From contig JBHGYD010000006.1 of the NCBI GenBank assembly GCA_041920415.1, forward strand, positions 41,408 through 105,407: a stretch of DNA of 64,000 nt, in the 5' to 3' direction. This DNA comes from JBHGYD01 sp041920415 (GTDB lineage: Bacteria > Bacillota > Bacilli > Bacillales > Anoxybacillaceae). Within the stretch, counting starts at the first letter, position 1, and each line of letters starts with the position of its first letter. Made by a program: the position numbers and the translations under genes. The notes beneath the pieces are model-generated. The model was not told where the DNA came from. It worked only from the letters and a program-made list of their open reading frames with translations, and did no database searches. Shown piece by piece: positions 51,025 through 59,058 of this stretch.

Positions 51025-52383
51025 TTAAAACGGCTTCCAACGAAGCTTGCTTGCTTGTTCGAATCGCTGTTCCACATCGCGCCAATGAACCACGTTCCAC
51101 CAGTTGTTAATGTAAGCGGCGCGGTCATTTTTATATTGCAAGTAGTACGCATGCTCCCACACGTCTAACACAAGCAATGGAATCGTATCCCATTGCGTCA
51201 TAAGTTGATGCTTTTCCGTCTGCAAAATTTCTAATCGTCTAGCGCGCGGTGACCAGACAAGAAGCGCCCAGCCGACCCCTTCGACACTTTTGGCTGCCTC
51301 CGTAAAATGATGTTTGAATCGCTCAAAGCTGCCAAAATCTGCTTTCATTCGTTCAAGCAATTCTCCTCTCGGCTGTCCACCGCCTTTTGGTATCATATTA
51401 TTCCAAAAAATCGTGTGTAAATAATGGCCGGAACCATGAAACGCCGCTTCTCGCTCCCAATGTTTTAACAGCTCATAATCATTCGTTTCGCGCGCTTTTT
51501 GCATCATTTTTTCCGCTTTATTTAATCCGTCAACATAACTTTGGTGATGTTTCGTATGATGAAGGCGCATGATTTCCTCCGAAATATGCGGCTCAAGCGC
51601 ATCATATCGATATGGAAGCGGCGGAAGTGTATGACCGCCGATGGAGATGTGTTGTTGAAGTTGCCTCATTTCGTTTTGCATCGCTTTTTCATAAAGGTCA
51701 TCCACCATCCTTTGAATGCCATAAATGTCCTCTTCTGTCCATTCTCCCTCATGCTGTTCGAGCTGAGTGAGCAATGTTTCGGTATCCGTGCGAATATCTA
51801 CACCTTCTCGCTCCGCATACCGCTCTGCCATTTGTTTTCCCCATTCGAGCACTTCATTGACGTATTGTTGAAATGTACGGCCACCAATCGAAATGCGCTG
51901 CTCCTGCTGTTTCCATTCTCTCTGTTCCGCTTTTTCGTAAAGGTCGTCCACCATCGTTTGAATGCCATAAATGTCCTCTTCTGTCCACTCCCCCTCATGC
52001 TGTTCGAACTGAGTGAGCAATGTTTCGATATCCGTGCGAATATCTATATCTCCCCGCTCTGCATACCGCTCTGCCATTTGTTTTCCCCATTCGAGCACTT
52101 CATTGGCATATTGTTGAAAAGCATGGCTACCAATCGAAACGCGCTGCTCACGCTGTTGCAATTCTCTCTGCTCTGCTTTTTCATAGAGAGCATCCACCAT
52201 CGTTTGAATGCCATAAATGTCCTCTTCTGTCCATTCTCCCTCATGCTGTTCGAACTGAGTGAGCAATGTTTCAATATCAGTGCGAATATCTATATCTTCT
52301 CGCTCTGCATACCGCTCTGCCATTTGTTTTCCCCATTCGAGCACTTCATTGGCATATTGTTGAAAACGTTCTTGTTGTTCCAT
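51025..52383 (-). CDS. sodF: Fe/Mn superoxide dismutase with triplicated N-terminal module
   Basis: Residues ~253-452 are a complete Fe/Mn superoxide dismutase. Metal ligands lie in LHHTKHHQSYVDGLN, AAFHGSGHYLHTIFWNN and LDVWEHAYYLQYKND. The N-terminal 252 residues consist of three near-identical 82-residue modules, each with FQQYxNEVLEWGKQMAERYAE and EGEWTEEDIYGIQ, ending SIG-x-x-T/A. B. subtilis SodF has a single extension of similar size. ATG 52383 follows GGAGGAGG. The modules are acidic and helical; their role (oligomerisation or spore/envelope targeting) is unknown. Divergent from the DUF2935 gene. Confidence 0.9.
   Translation of the reverse strand: MEQQERFQQYANEVLEWGKQMAERYAEREDIDIRTDIETLLTQFEQHEGEWTEEDIYGIQTMVDALYEKAEQRELQQREQRVSIGSHAFQQYANEVLEWGKQMAERYAERGDIDIRTDIETLLTQFEQHEGEWTEEDIYGIQTMVDDLYEKAEQREWKQQEQRISIGGRTFQQYVNEVLEWGKQMAERYAEREGVDIRTDTETLLTQLEQHEGEWTEEDIYGIQRMVDDLYEKAMQNEMRQLQQHISIGGHTLPPLPYRYDALEPHISEEIMRLHHTKHHQSYVDGLNKAEKMMQKARETNDYELLKHWEREAAFHGSGHYLHTIFWNNMIPKGGGQPRGELLERMKADFGSFERFKHHFTEAAKSVEGVGWALLVWSPRARRLEILQTEKHQLMTQWDTIPLLVLDVWEHAYYLQYKNDRAAYINNWWNVVHWRDVEQRFEQASKLRWKPF
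51628..52365 (-). repeat. Three in-frame 246-bp tandem repeats in the superoxide dismutase gene
   Basis: Units 52120-52365, 52119-51874 and 51873-51628 (minus strand) each encode the 82-residue N-terminal module. The first two copies differ at few residues and the third, next to the enzyme domain, is the most diverged. This suggests that the copy beside the catalytic domain is ancestral. Confidence 0.9.
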
Positions 52384-52500
52384 GCAAAAACCTCCTCCAC
52401 TTTTATCGCCATATCGTATGCCGAAAGCCTAAAAATCGTTCTTGGCTTTATTCACCCAATTTCCGCGATTTTCATACATATAAAAGCGAGGTGATGAACA

Positions 52501-53310
52501 GTGACACAAACCTTTGAACAAGAAGCGGCTTTTGAGTTGCGGTTTTGGATGCAAATTCTTGGTGACCATGGTCGATTTATTTATGAATCCCTTGCTGAAA
52601 AAGAAAGAAACGAAGTAGAACAAACGAAGCAATTTATTACGTTATTTGACGAGTTGCTTGAACAAGCGCGCCAGCTACTACCAAAAACGAGCTTACTAGA
52701 GCTTGTAAAAAGAGGAAAAGAAGCAGGCGAACAATTACGTACGTTTAAACTCCATTTATTAAAAAGATTATTAACAGACAAAATTAGTTTCTCATTATCC
52801 CCTTCTTTTTTAAATCATATGGTAAATGAATTAGATGAATGGTTGCGGATTGCTAGCTATCTCATTGAAGAAAAATTACCTCCTGCTGTTCATCCATTGC
52901 ACCACGATTTACTATGGCTGTTAGATGCGGCGGGGCATGCTGGAGCGATTAATGATCGCCTTGACTATGCGGAAAAAGAATTAAAGCAACAAAGCGACAA
53001 ATTTATAAAAGAATGGGAAGCATTTTACTTAAAGGCCATCGAGATGGCGGGGTATTTGCGAACTAATGTATACGATTTTCCTGCTTTAGATCGCTTCCAT
53101 AGAAACATTCAATTAGAAATGGTCATTTTCCAAAAATTTTTACGCGAGCTTAAGGAAATGGAGTTGAATAAAGAGGTGCTAGGCATATTGAAACCGTTAA
53201 TGGCTGACCATATGGCAAGAGAAGAATGTTATTATTTACAAAAACTTGCTCAATCGACGAAAGTAGTCGAGCAACCAACATGCAACCCGACAAAACCGCG
53301 AACGGAATGA
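52501..53310 (+). CDS. DUF2935 protein (two helical-bundle domains)
   Basis: A 269-residue, all-helical protein of the DUF2935 family, found mostly in spore-formers. It has two repeats, each beginning with a conserved histidine/glutamate-rich helix: FELRFWMQILGDHGRFIYESLAEKE near residue 10 and the HHDLLWLLDAAGHAGAINDRLDYAEKE segment near residue 135. The second repeat ends MADHMAREECYYLQKL, reminiscent of metal-binding hemerythrin-like bundles. GTG 52501 lies after GAGGTG. Function unknown; it is divergent from the superoxide dismutase gene. Confidence 0.8.
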   Translation: MTQTFEQEAAFELRFWMQILGDHGRFIYESLAEKERNEVEQTKQFITLFDELLEQARQLLPKTSLLELVKRGKEAGEQLRTFKLHLLKRLLTDKISFSLSPSFLNHMVNELDEWLRIASYLIEEKLPPAVHPLHHDLLWLLDAAGHAGAINDRLDYAEKELKQQSDKFIKEWEAFYLKAIEMAGYLRTNVYDFPALDRFHRNIQLEMVIFQKFLRELKEMELNKEVLGILKPLMADHMAREECYYLQKLAQSTKVVEQPTCNPTKPRTE

Positions 53311-53652
53311 ATATTGAACTACCCCCACTTACCAGCTAAAGCCGGTGGAAGTGAGGGATTCTTGTTTCCTTTGGCCGTAGTTGCTCAAAGGTTCCAAGAA
53401 CCCCCTCCGTTCAACGAGAGGAGTAGCCATACGAGATGTCCGAAGTGTCCTTTCAGGACAACCAGCTATATGTCTGCTGATGCAGCTCACATAGAAGGTA
53501 CACCATCTTCCATTCGTATAGCATCCAAAGAACGCATTGCAATGCATCCAGCTCCTAGAATCGCCATCTGCTCCGGTGACGAGAGTAAGAGACTGGTAAA
53601 ATGCGTTCTTTTGTTCTAAAACTTCAAAAAATAATGATATTCTAATAGTTTA
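53311..53652. other. Gene-free 3' flank of the tnpB-related gene (candidate guide-RNA region)
   Basis: This 342-bp stretch lies directly 3' of the tnpB-related gene and reaches the element's outer hairpin (CCCCCACTT...AAGTGAGGG near 53322-53356). Short open frames on both strands have no ribosome binding site and no recognisable product. In IS200/IS605 elements the guide-bearing omega RNA comes from this position, so it could be such an RNA here; nothing in the sequence proves it. Confidence 0.35.
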
Positions 53653-55326
53653 TTACGCTAAAGCTTTTATTAATTGGCGTTTTTCTTCTTCTAACAACGA
53701 TGAATGAAATACATCTATTCCTTGGTGTGGTTGGTTCACATTAAAAAGATGGTACAGCGTATGTGTACGAACAGAAAACTTCTTACCCAAAATAGACCAA
53801 TGCTTCCAATGATGAGAAGCATCTTTCGGGACATACTTTTTAAGCACCTTTGGAGTTTTTTCTTTATATCCTAATCCTCGGCGGCCAATCGTAAATGCAG
53901 CTGCCTGGTGGATAGAGATACCGAATTTGCGCATATATTTCAGTTTCCCAGAGACAGAAGTAAAAGCCGGATTCACTTCTATAACAGCAACACCCATTTT
54001 GTCAGCACGTCTTTTGATCGCTTGTATTATTTTTCGATACGCGAACATACTCTTCATCCGATTTGCTTTTTTGTTGCCATATTTATTTCCCACTTTGGAT
54101 AAAGTAGTATCCAATTTTTCCAAAACAATAGGTTTTTTCTTTCGAACCGCAATATCTACTAAAGCAATGGCTTCTGCTTCCAAAATTTTCGTGATTTGAC
54201 CAGAAGTTTTCCCTTCTATCGAAAACGTTAATTTTCCACTTTCCAAAAAGTTACCATCTTTCGAAACATTTGCCCAAGCAATGTGATTATAGTTACAATC
54301 CACACCAATAACTCCATCGGAAGTAGAAAAATTAATATATGGATTCGATTCTACATCCACCAAACATTTGATGATATAGTATTCCCCGTGATCTTCGATC
54401 GACCAAGAAATGGGTTTTCCATACTCTTTTTTGTTTTTACATTGGATTTGTTCTGTCACCGCTTTATTTACGATCTCTTGGCCGTATGGAAACACAACTC
54501 CAGGAAAAATCACTACCCTACCTCCTATGGAGGTCATATGAAGTTCATTGGCTTTTGGATTGTAATGGAATACAAAGTTTCCAGAACCAGCATCTTTCCG
54601 GCCGGAGATAATCATTTTTTTATTTCGGGCAGCTAAAAAGCGCTTTCTCCAAGCTTCGTGGTCCTTTATAAATTCTTCTTTCGTAAATTGCTGTTTAAAC
54701 AACTTCTTTCCTCCGAACACGACACTTGGGATGTGTTCTTTTAATTTGGCTTTCTTTTGTTCTAATCTATCTAAACGATGTTTTAAACGACCGATTTTTG
54801 CTTTCGTCCGTTTCAATTCCACATCTAAATAACGATGTTCAAACAAATAGGAATTCATCCAAATCAAAGATCTGTTTTTTAACTCAAGAGAAATGATCCC
54901 GCTCTTATGCAAAACAAAGTTTGTATTTTTCGGAAACTGTAGGTTTCCTTTGATACAACTCTCTTTCATTTTGCGTAATTTCGTAAGTTTGGTTCGTTCT
55001 GTTTTCCGTTTTTTCTTCACATCTTTTATTTTTTCTTCTGTCTGTTGAACGTGTATTTTATTTAATTCCATTAGAGAGGAGAAAAGAGCATTTGCTTCTC
55101 GAACTGCACTGTTGACAAAATAGTCATTCAGTCCGTATTTTTTCTTCACAACGATATGCAGACTTTCTTTATGTAATTTTCGTCCCCATCGCTTTTCCCG
55201 GATCAGTGTTTGAAAAGCGAAACGCTTTGCGCGATTGAATAACTCTAATGCATAAGATGTTTCCGTCACATGAAGAATATCCATTTCTGATTTATACAAT
55301 CTTCTTGCAAAATAAGCTTTTTTCAT
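53653..55326 (-). CDS. TnpB-related protein, RuvC-III aspartate and zinc finger not seen
   Basis: A 557-residue protein of the TnpB-related class found with IS200/IS605 elements. N-terminal basic helices precede a RuvC-like core: DGVIGVDCNYNHIAWANVSKDG (RuvC-I Asp343) and PIVLEKLDTTLSKVG (RuvC-II Glu403). Where TnpB has the CxxC zinc finger and DRDxNAA (RuvC-III), this protein reads VIEVNPAFTSVSGKL and GISIHQAAAFTIGRRGLG, without cysteines or the Asp. It may be nuclease-inactive or use another acidic residue (E450 is nearby). ATG 55326 follows GAGGTG. Intact frame. Confidence 0.85.
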   Translation of the reverse strand: MKKAYFARRLYKSEMDILHVTETSYALELFNRAKRFAFQTLIREKRWGRKLHKESLHIVVKKKYGLNDYFVNSAVREANALFSSLMELNKIHVQQTEEKIKDVKKKRKTERTKLTKLRKMKESCIKGNLQFPKNTNFVLHKSGIISLELKNRSLIWMNSYLFEHRYLDVELKRTKAKIGRLKHRLDRLEQKKAKLKEHIPSVVFGGKKLFKQQFTKEEFIKDHEAWRKRFLAARNKKMIISGRKDAGSGNFVFHYNPKANELHMTSIGGRVVIFPGVVFPYGQEIVNKAVTEQIQCKNKKEYGKPISWSIEDHGEYYIIKCLVDVESNPYINFSTSDGVIGVDCNYNHIAWANVSKDGNFLESGKLTFSIEGKTSGQITKILEAEAIALVDIAVRKKKPIVLEKLDTTLSKVGNKYGNKKANRMKSMFAYRKIIQAIKRRADKMGVAVIEVNPAFTSVSGKLKYMRKFGISIHQAAAFTIGRRGLGYKEKTPKVLKKYVPKDASHHWKHWSILGKKFSVRTHTLYHLFNVNQPHQGIDVFHSSLLEEEKRQLIKALA

Positions 55327-55431
55327 CTTTTCTTCACCTCTAACAGAACATAAGTTCGGTATGTTTATTTATATTTTATGACAGAAGAAGAACGTTTTTC
55401 AACTATTAAGATTACTAAAAAAACAAAAAAT

Positions 55432-55482
55432 GCCGATTCATCCCCCACCTATGCTCGGCTTAGAGGTGGGGGTCTTCTCGGC
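55432..55482. repeat. End hairpin of the tnpB-related element
   Basis: GCCGA (55432-55436) and TCGGC (55478-55482) enclose CCCCCACCT paired with AGGTGGGGG. The plus-strand segment after the stem, TCTTCTCGGC, also occurs in the solo hairpin at 36719-36776. Confidence 0.65.
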
Positions 55483-55491
55483 AAAAAAAGA

Positions 55492-55526
55492 TAAAAAACA
55501 AGCTTGCAAGGTGCACAAGCTTGTTT
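55492..55526 (-). terminator. Terminator of ypuI
   Basis: On the minus strand AAACAAGCTTG (55516-55526) pairs with CAAGCTTGTTT (55496-55506), followed by TTTT. It closes the scpA-scpB-ypuI transcript and abuts the mobile element. Confidence 0.82.
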
Positions 55527-55545
55527 AATTATACACAAAAATTAT

Positions 55546-56037
55546 TTATTTCGACTGAATCATTTTCGTGCGATAGTCGGTTTCGTAAAATTCGAGTTCT
55601 TCGCGAATCGCCTGGAAACTGCTTTCAAGTGATGATAAAAGCTCTTTTAGTGAAGGCGGCGGGGTTTGCCGGAATTTAATCGAGTTTCGGCCTGTGTATG
55701 CGGAACGGCTATCTTCATACCAAGCATCGCTTTTCGGCGCAAAAAATTCGGAGATGCAAGAATGATAAATGCGATATAACGTTTTTTCCGCTGCGGCTTT
55801 GCGGAACGGTTCATCACTTAACACGATGCGGCATGCTTCCAAACCTTCTTCACAGTAAACAACAAGGCGGCGTAAATTCGAAAGCAGCAATTCATAATAC
55901 GCTTTGTTCCCGTCTTCTTTTTCATGCAGCAAGCCCGTAATCGTCGTTTCGTTCAAGTAATCAGAAATCGCTTTGACCGTTTGTTGTAAAAATGCCTCCA
56001 CTTGTTTCGTTTGATTCATGACGATGGAATTTCCCAT
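55546..56037 (-). CDS. ypuI: YpuI family protein (DUF3907)
   Basis: A 163-residue soluble protein matching YpuI in size and position between dacB and the scp genes. Mostly helical: QVEAFLQQTVKAISDYLNETT, YYELLLSNLRRLVVYCEEGLEACR, and the family's WYEDSRSAYTGRNSIKF segment. The start is ATG 56037 (MGNSIV), following GGGGG; an ATG at 56052 is the alternative. Function unknown. It ends in a strong terminator. Confidence 0.83.
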   Translation of the reverse strand: MGNSIVMNQTKQVEAFLQQTVKAISDYLNETTITGLLHEKEDGNKAYYELLLSNLRRLVVYCEEGLEACRIVLSDEPFRKAAAEKTLYRIYHSCISEFFAPKSDAWYEDSRSAYTGRNSIKFRQTPPPSLKELLSSLESSFQAIREELEFYETDYRTKMIQSK

Positions 56038-56058
56038 ACAAAAGACCCCCATATCGTT

Positions 56059-56478
56059 TTATGATGGCTGTACGATAAACAAAAGCGGCGAGGTTAATTC
56101 ATACTCTCCATTTGTTTCCAACGCAGCAAAAATCTCAGGAAGTTTTGTAAATTCAATATGCTCAAAATAACGGCGAAATTCCTTTTCTTCATTGACATAG
56201 ATGCGCTTACGATGACGGAAGCTCGGATTTTTCAACAAGCAAACTAATGCAACAATGTCTTTAAAATACACGTCCCGTTGTCCAACGGTGAAAATCGGGT
56301 CTTGTTCATACGGAGTAAAGGACGGAAATGACTCTTCAAAATAGCGCACATATAATACGTGCAATGTTTTTTCCACTCCGTCTTCGAAAAACGTCACCTC
56401 CGAGCGATTAAAAAAGTCTTCAGACGTATTTGGTTGCGCCTTTTCTAATTCGTATCCTTGACATCGGCGAATTCGCAT
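56059..56478 (-). CDS. Hypothetical protein between ypuI and scpB
   Basis: A 139-residue soluble protein I do not recognise. It starts MRIRRCQGYELEKAQPN and contains EVTFFEDGVEKTLHVLYVRYFEE, DVYFKDIVALVCLLKN and HRKRIYVNEEKEFRRYFEHIEF. The alternating beta and helix pattern suggests a small alpha/beta fold. ATG 56478 follows AAAGGGGG; the frame runs upstream to 56616 into scpB without a site. It is not in the B. subtilis order I recall at this locus, so it may be specific to this genus group. Co-transcription with scpB and ypuI is likely. Confidence 0.7.
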   Translation of the reverse strand: MRIRRCQGYELEKAQPNTSEDFFNRSEVTFFEDGVEKTLHVLYVRYFEESFPSFTPYEQDPIFTVGQRDVYFKDIVALVCLLKNPSFRHRKRIYVNEEKEFRRYFEHIEFTKLPEIFAALETNGEYELTSPLLFIVQPS

Positions 56479-56545
56479 ATAGTAGCCCCCTTTAACTGCG
56501 AGAACAAAGAAAAAATTGGTTAGTTCTATCTTATCATAATCGCAT

Positions 56546-57130
56546 CTATTCGTTAAAAGTTTCTTCAAATTTTTCAAAGAATAAATCCGCTTCTCGTTCT
56601 GTATCCTCATTTTCATTCATCTCAGGAAGCGGCGGCAATTCTTCAAGCGTTTTTAAGCCAAAGTAATCTAAAAACTCCTTGGTTGTTCCGTATAAGATCG
56701 GTCGACCCGTCCCTTCCGCTCTGGCGACTTCCTTCACAAGCGCTTTGGCGATTAGCGTTTGCAGCGGTTTATCGCTTTTCACGCCGCGAATCTCTTCGAT
56801 TTCTGCTCTTGTAATCGGCTGGCGATAGGCGATAATCGCTAACGTTTCGAGCGCCGCTTGCGATAAAGAGGAAGTGCCCGGGGATTCGACTAATTTTTTT
56901 AAATACGGTGCATGTTCTTTTTTTGTCGCCAGTTGAAACACGCCTGCTAACTCCACAAGATGAATACCGCGGCTTTGCTGGTTATAATCCGCTTTTAGCT
57001 CCTCGATGATGGTCCATGCTTGTTCCTCGTTTACGTCAAGCACCGAAGCAATTTGCTTCAGCGACAGCCCTTCATCTCCGGCAGCGAATAACAATCCTTC
57101 GACAATCGCTTTATATTCATTCATCTCCAT
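56546..57130 (-). CDS. scpB: Segregation and condensation protein ScpB
   Basis: Kleisin-binding winged-helix subunit of the SMC-ScpAB condensin. Two winged helices are visible: YKAIVEGLLFAAGDEGLSLKQIASVLDVNEEQAWTIIEEL and ALETLAIIAYRQPITRAEIEEIRGVKSDKPLQTLIAKALV, then YGTTKEFLDYFGLKTLEELP. The tail is acidic. 194 residues, the normal length. ATG 57130 overlaps the end of scpA by 14 bp. Confidence 0.96.
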   Translation of the reverse strand: MEMNEYKAIVEGLLFAAGDEGLSLKQIASVLDVNEEQAWTIIEELKADYNQQSRGIHLVELAGVFQLATKKEHAPYLKKLVESPGTSSLSQAALETLAIIAYRQPITRAEIEEIRGVKSDKPLQTLIAKALVKEVARAEGTGRPILYGTTKEFLDYFGLKTLEELPPLPEMNENEDTEREADLFFEKFEETFNE

Positions 57131-57887
57131 TTCGCTTCACCCTTTCGTTGCTAGAGATGAAAATATCGGCAAAATTTCGTTCTTGTTCAATGATAATTAA
57201 GTTTTTTTTCATTAATTCTAAAATCGCTAAAAATGTAACGACAATATGCTCACGATCATAGTAAGGAAACAGTTCGTAAAAGTTTTTCCGCTTTCCTGTC
57301 TTTCGCAATTCGTTTAAAATTTCATCCATTCGTTTTTCAATCGGAATCTCTTGACGCGTAATTTTCGTATGGAGCGGCTTTTGCAATTTTTTCCGGCGCA
57401 ACAATTTCGAAAGGGCTCCGAGCATATCGTATACATTTACATCAAGCGGTCGTTTTTCCGCCTCTATTTCTGTTGCGTACATACTTAAATCGCTTGGCGG
57501 TTTCGTAAATAACAGCGCGCGTTCTTCTTCTCTTTTTTTCAGCTCGTGCGCCGCTTCCTTATACTTTTTATACTCAAGCAAACGCTGCATTAATTCTTCA
57601 CGCGGGTCTTCTTCCATGTGGTCGATTCCATCATCCACTAACTCTTCCTCATGCTTTGGCAATAACATTTTGCTTTTGATGGCAAGAAGCGTGGCCGCCA
57701 TCACTAAATATTCGCTTGCAATATCTAACTGAAGCTCCTGCATTGCATGAATATATGCCATATATTGTTCCGTAATTTCCGCTACCGGAATATTGTAAAT
57801 GTCAATTTCATAGCGATTAATTAAATGCAACAAAAGGTCAAGCGGACCTTCGAACACATCAATTTTTACATTGTATTGCACACTCAT
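57117..57887 (-). CDS. scpA: Segregation and condensation protein ScpA
   Basis: The kleisin of the bacterial condensin. N-terminal SMC-binding domain VKIDVFEGPLDLLLHLINRYEIDIYNIPVAEITEQYM, and LDIASEYLVMAATLLAIKSKMLLP. The C-terminal winged helix includes YDREHIVVTFLAILELMKKN. The frame opens at 57971, but ATG 57887 (or GTG 57881, with GGTGG at a better distance) matches the family N-terminus. About 256 residues. First gene of scpA-scpB. Confidence 0.95.
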   Translation of the reverse strand: MSVQYNVKIDVFEGPLDLLLHLINRYEIDIYNIPVAEITEQYMAYIHAMQELQLDIASEYLVMAATLLAIKSKMLLPKHEEELVDDGIDHMEEDPREELMQRLLEYKKYKEAAHELKKREEERALLFTKPPSDLSMYATEIEAEKRPLDVNVYDMLGALSKLLRRKKLQKPLHTKITRQEIPIEKRMDEILNELRKTGKRKNFYELFPYYDREHIVVTFLAILELMKKNLIIIEQERNFADIFISSNERVKRNGDE

Positions 57888-58021
57888 CCCACCATTTTCA
57901 ATTACACTACCGTTAGTATAGACGATAATACACCGTTGTCCAATATAATTTTTCTTTTTCCTATGCTTCACTCATAATATGATACAATACGATTACAATA
58001 AATAGAAAGGTCGTGGAAATA

Positions 58022-58531
58022 ATGTACCCGAACGCTTATATCGACTACTTGATCCACTTTCATACCGACCGCGATTATTTTGAATGCCATGAAATATTAG
58101 AGGAGCATTGGAAACAAGATGGACAAAAACGAGTGTGGGTCATTCTCATTCAAATTGCTGTGGCCCTCTATCATCATCGGCGCGGAAACGAACGAGGAGC
58201 GCGAAGAATGATGCAAAAAGCATTGTCGCTTCTTGAAGGAGAAAACGCAGCGGTCGAACAGCTAGGGTTAGATTATACGCAACTAATTAAACAATTGCGG
58301 CATTACATCGAACAATTAGACAAAGGACAATCATATCGAAGCATTCAACTGCCCATTATCGATGAGGAACTGTTAAAAACATGCCAAATGATTTGTCGCG
58401 AGCGCGGACTCGTATGGGGAAAAGAAAGCGATCTTACCGATGAGTTTCTTCTGCATAAACATAAATTGCGCGACCGCTCCGATGTGATTGCGGCACGTGA
58501 ACAGAAGAAAAAAAATAGGGGGCTGCCTTAA
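58022..58531 (+). CDS. ypuF: YpuF, DUF309 protein
   Basis: A 169-residue protein with a DUF309 domain: the N-terminal motif HFHTDRDYFECHEILEEHWK and the following VWVILIQIAVALYHHRRGNERGARRMMQKAL helix pair are diagnostic. The conserved histidine and glutamates could bind a metal, but no activity is known. ATG 58022 (MYPNAY) is preferred to the in-frame GTG 58013 that lies against the AAGG site. It is divergent from scpA and convergent with ribT. Confidence 0.87.
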   Translation: MYPNAYIDYLIHFHTDRDYFECHEILEEHWKQDGQKRVWVILIQIAVALYHHRRGNERGARRMMQKALSLLEGENAAVEQLGLDYTQLIKQLRHYIEQLDKGQSYRSIQLPIIDEELLKTCQMICRERGLVWGKESDLTDEFLLHKHKLRDRSDVIAAREQKKKNRGLP

Positions 58532-58566
58532 AGCGTAGACGTGCTACTTCAAGACCAGCCCCTTTT
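58517..58566. terminator. Bidirectional terminator between ypuF and ribT
   Basis: GGGGCTG (58518-58524) pairs with CAGCCCC (58555-58561), with TTTT on the right and a run of A (T on the minus strand) on the left, between convergent ypuF and ribT. The loop is 30 bases, so other pairings are possible. Confidence 0.7.
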
Positions 58567-58573
58567 CTAAAGT

Positions 58574-58921
58574 CTACAATTCGCATTTATCAAAAAACGC
58601 CGCAGTAAATTCATTTGCCCTTAATTCATAATCTGGAAACATGTCTTTGAGCGCCTTCACCATTTGTTTTCCAACGCCTTGATGGCGATGCGAAGGATTG
58701 ACACTAATATGTTGGATTTCAGCAACATGTCCATCACGCAACAAAATTCCGATAATCCCAATGATATCTTCTTCTTCTTTCCATAAAAACAATTGCCAGT
58801 TGTCATTCGTTTCGTAATGTTTAATGGTTTGTTGTAGTTTTTTTAAGTCTTTTTCTGTCGGCATAAACGACAGAAGCCCCATCGCAATTTTTTCATAGTT
58901 TTTTCGATAACGAATTAACAT
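58574..58921 (-). CDS. ribT: RibT, GNAT-type acetyltransferase
   Basis: Last gene of the riboflavin operon in Bacillus. A GNAT-fold protein with acetyl-CoA-binding region ISVNPSHRHQGVGKQMVKAL (motif A, RxxGxG as RHQGVG). 115 residues, starting MLIRYRKNYEKIAMG at ATG 58921, after GAGGG; the longer frame to 58957 lacks a site. The substrate is unknown and RibT is not needed for riboflavin synthesis itself. Confidence 0.87.
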   Translation of the reverse strand: MLIRYRKNYEKIAMGLLSFMPTEKDLKKLQQTIKHYETNDNWQLFLWKEEEDIIGIIGILLRDGHVAEIQHISVNPSHRHQGVGKQMVKALKDMFPDYELRANEFTAAFFDKCEL

Positions 58922-59058
58922 AAAGAATCCCTCATTACTGACAAGACTTTTCTTCAACAGAAAAGCACAAAAGTCGTTTTCTCATTACGTATTATAAATG
59001 TTCTTGTTTTTATTGTGAACTCTTCATTGCGTTTTTACACAATGTATCGACATTATGA

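Larger units (their letters stand above)
53314..55490 (-). mobile_element. IS200/IS605-type element carrying a tnpB-related gene
   Basis: A single minus-strand gene is bracketed by related hairpins in inverted orientation: CCCCCACTT...GTGAGGG near 53322-53356 and CCCCCACCT...AGGTGGGGG near 55445-55474. There is no tnpA (Y1 transposase), so it would depend on one in trans. It sits between the DUF2935 gene and ypuI, abutting the ypuI terminator. The exact ends are not certain to within ~10 bp. Confidence 0.7.

Noticed and set aside
50895..51152. N-terminal extension of the dacB frame
   Set aside because: It overlaps the superoxide dismutase gene and lacks a signal peptide at its start; a normal signal peptide begins at 50894.
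51541..52494. Long plus-strand open frame (317 codons) opposite the superoxide dismutase repeats
   Set aside because: It is the mirror of the repeated module, repeats with the same period, has no ribosome binding site, and its product is rich in Leu/Phe/His as expected for an antisense shadow.
53314..53619. 101-codon frame between the DUF2935 gene and the tnpB-related gene
   Set aside because: It begins inside the element's end hairpin, has no start signal and no recognisable domain; the region is more likely a non-coding flank.
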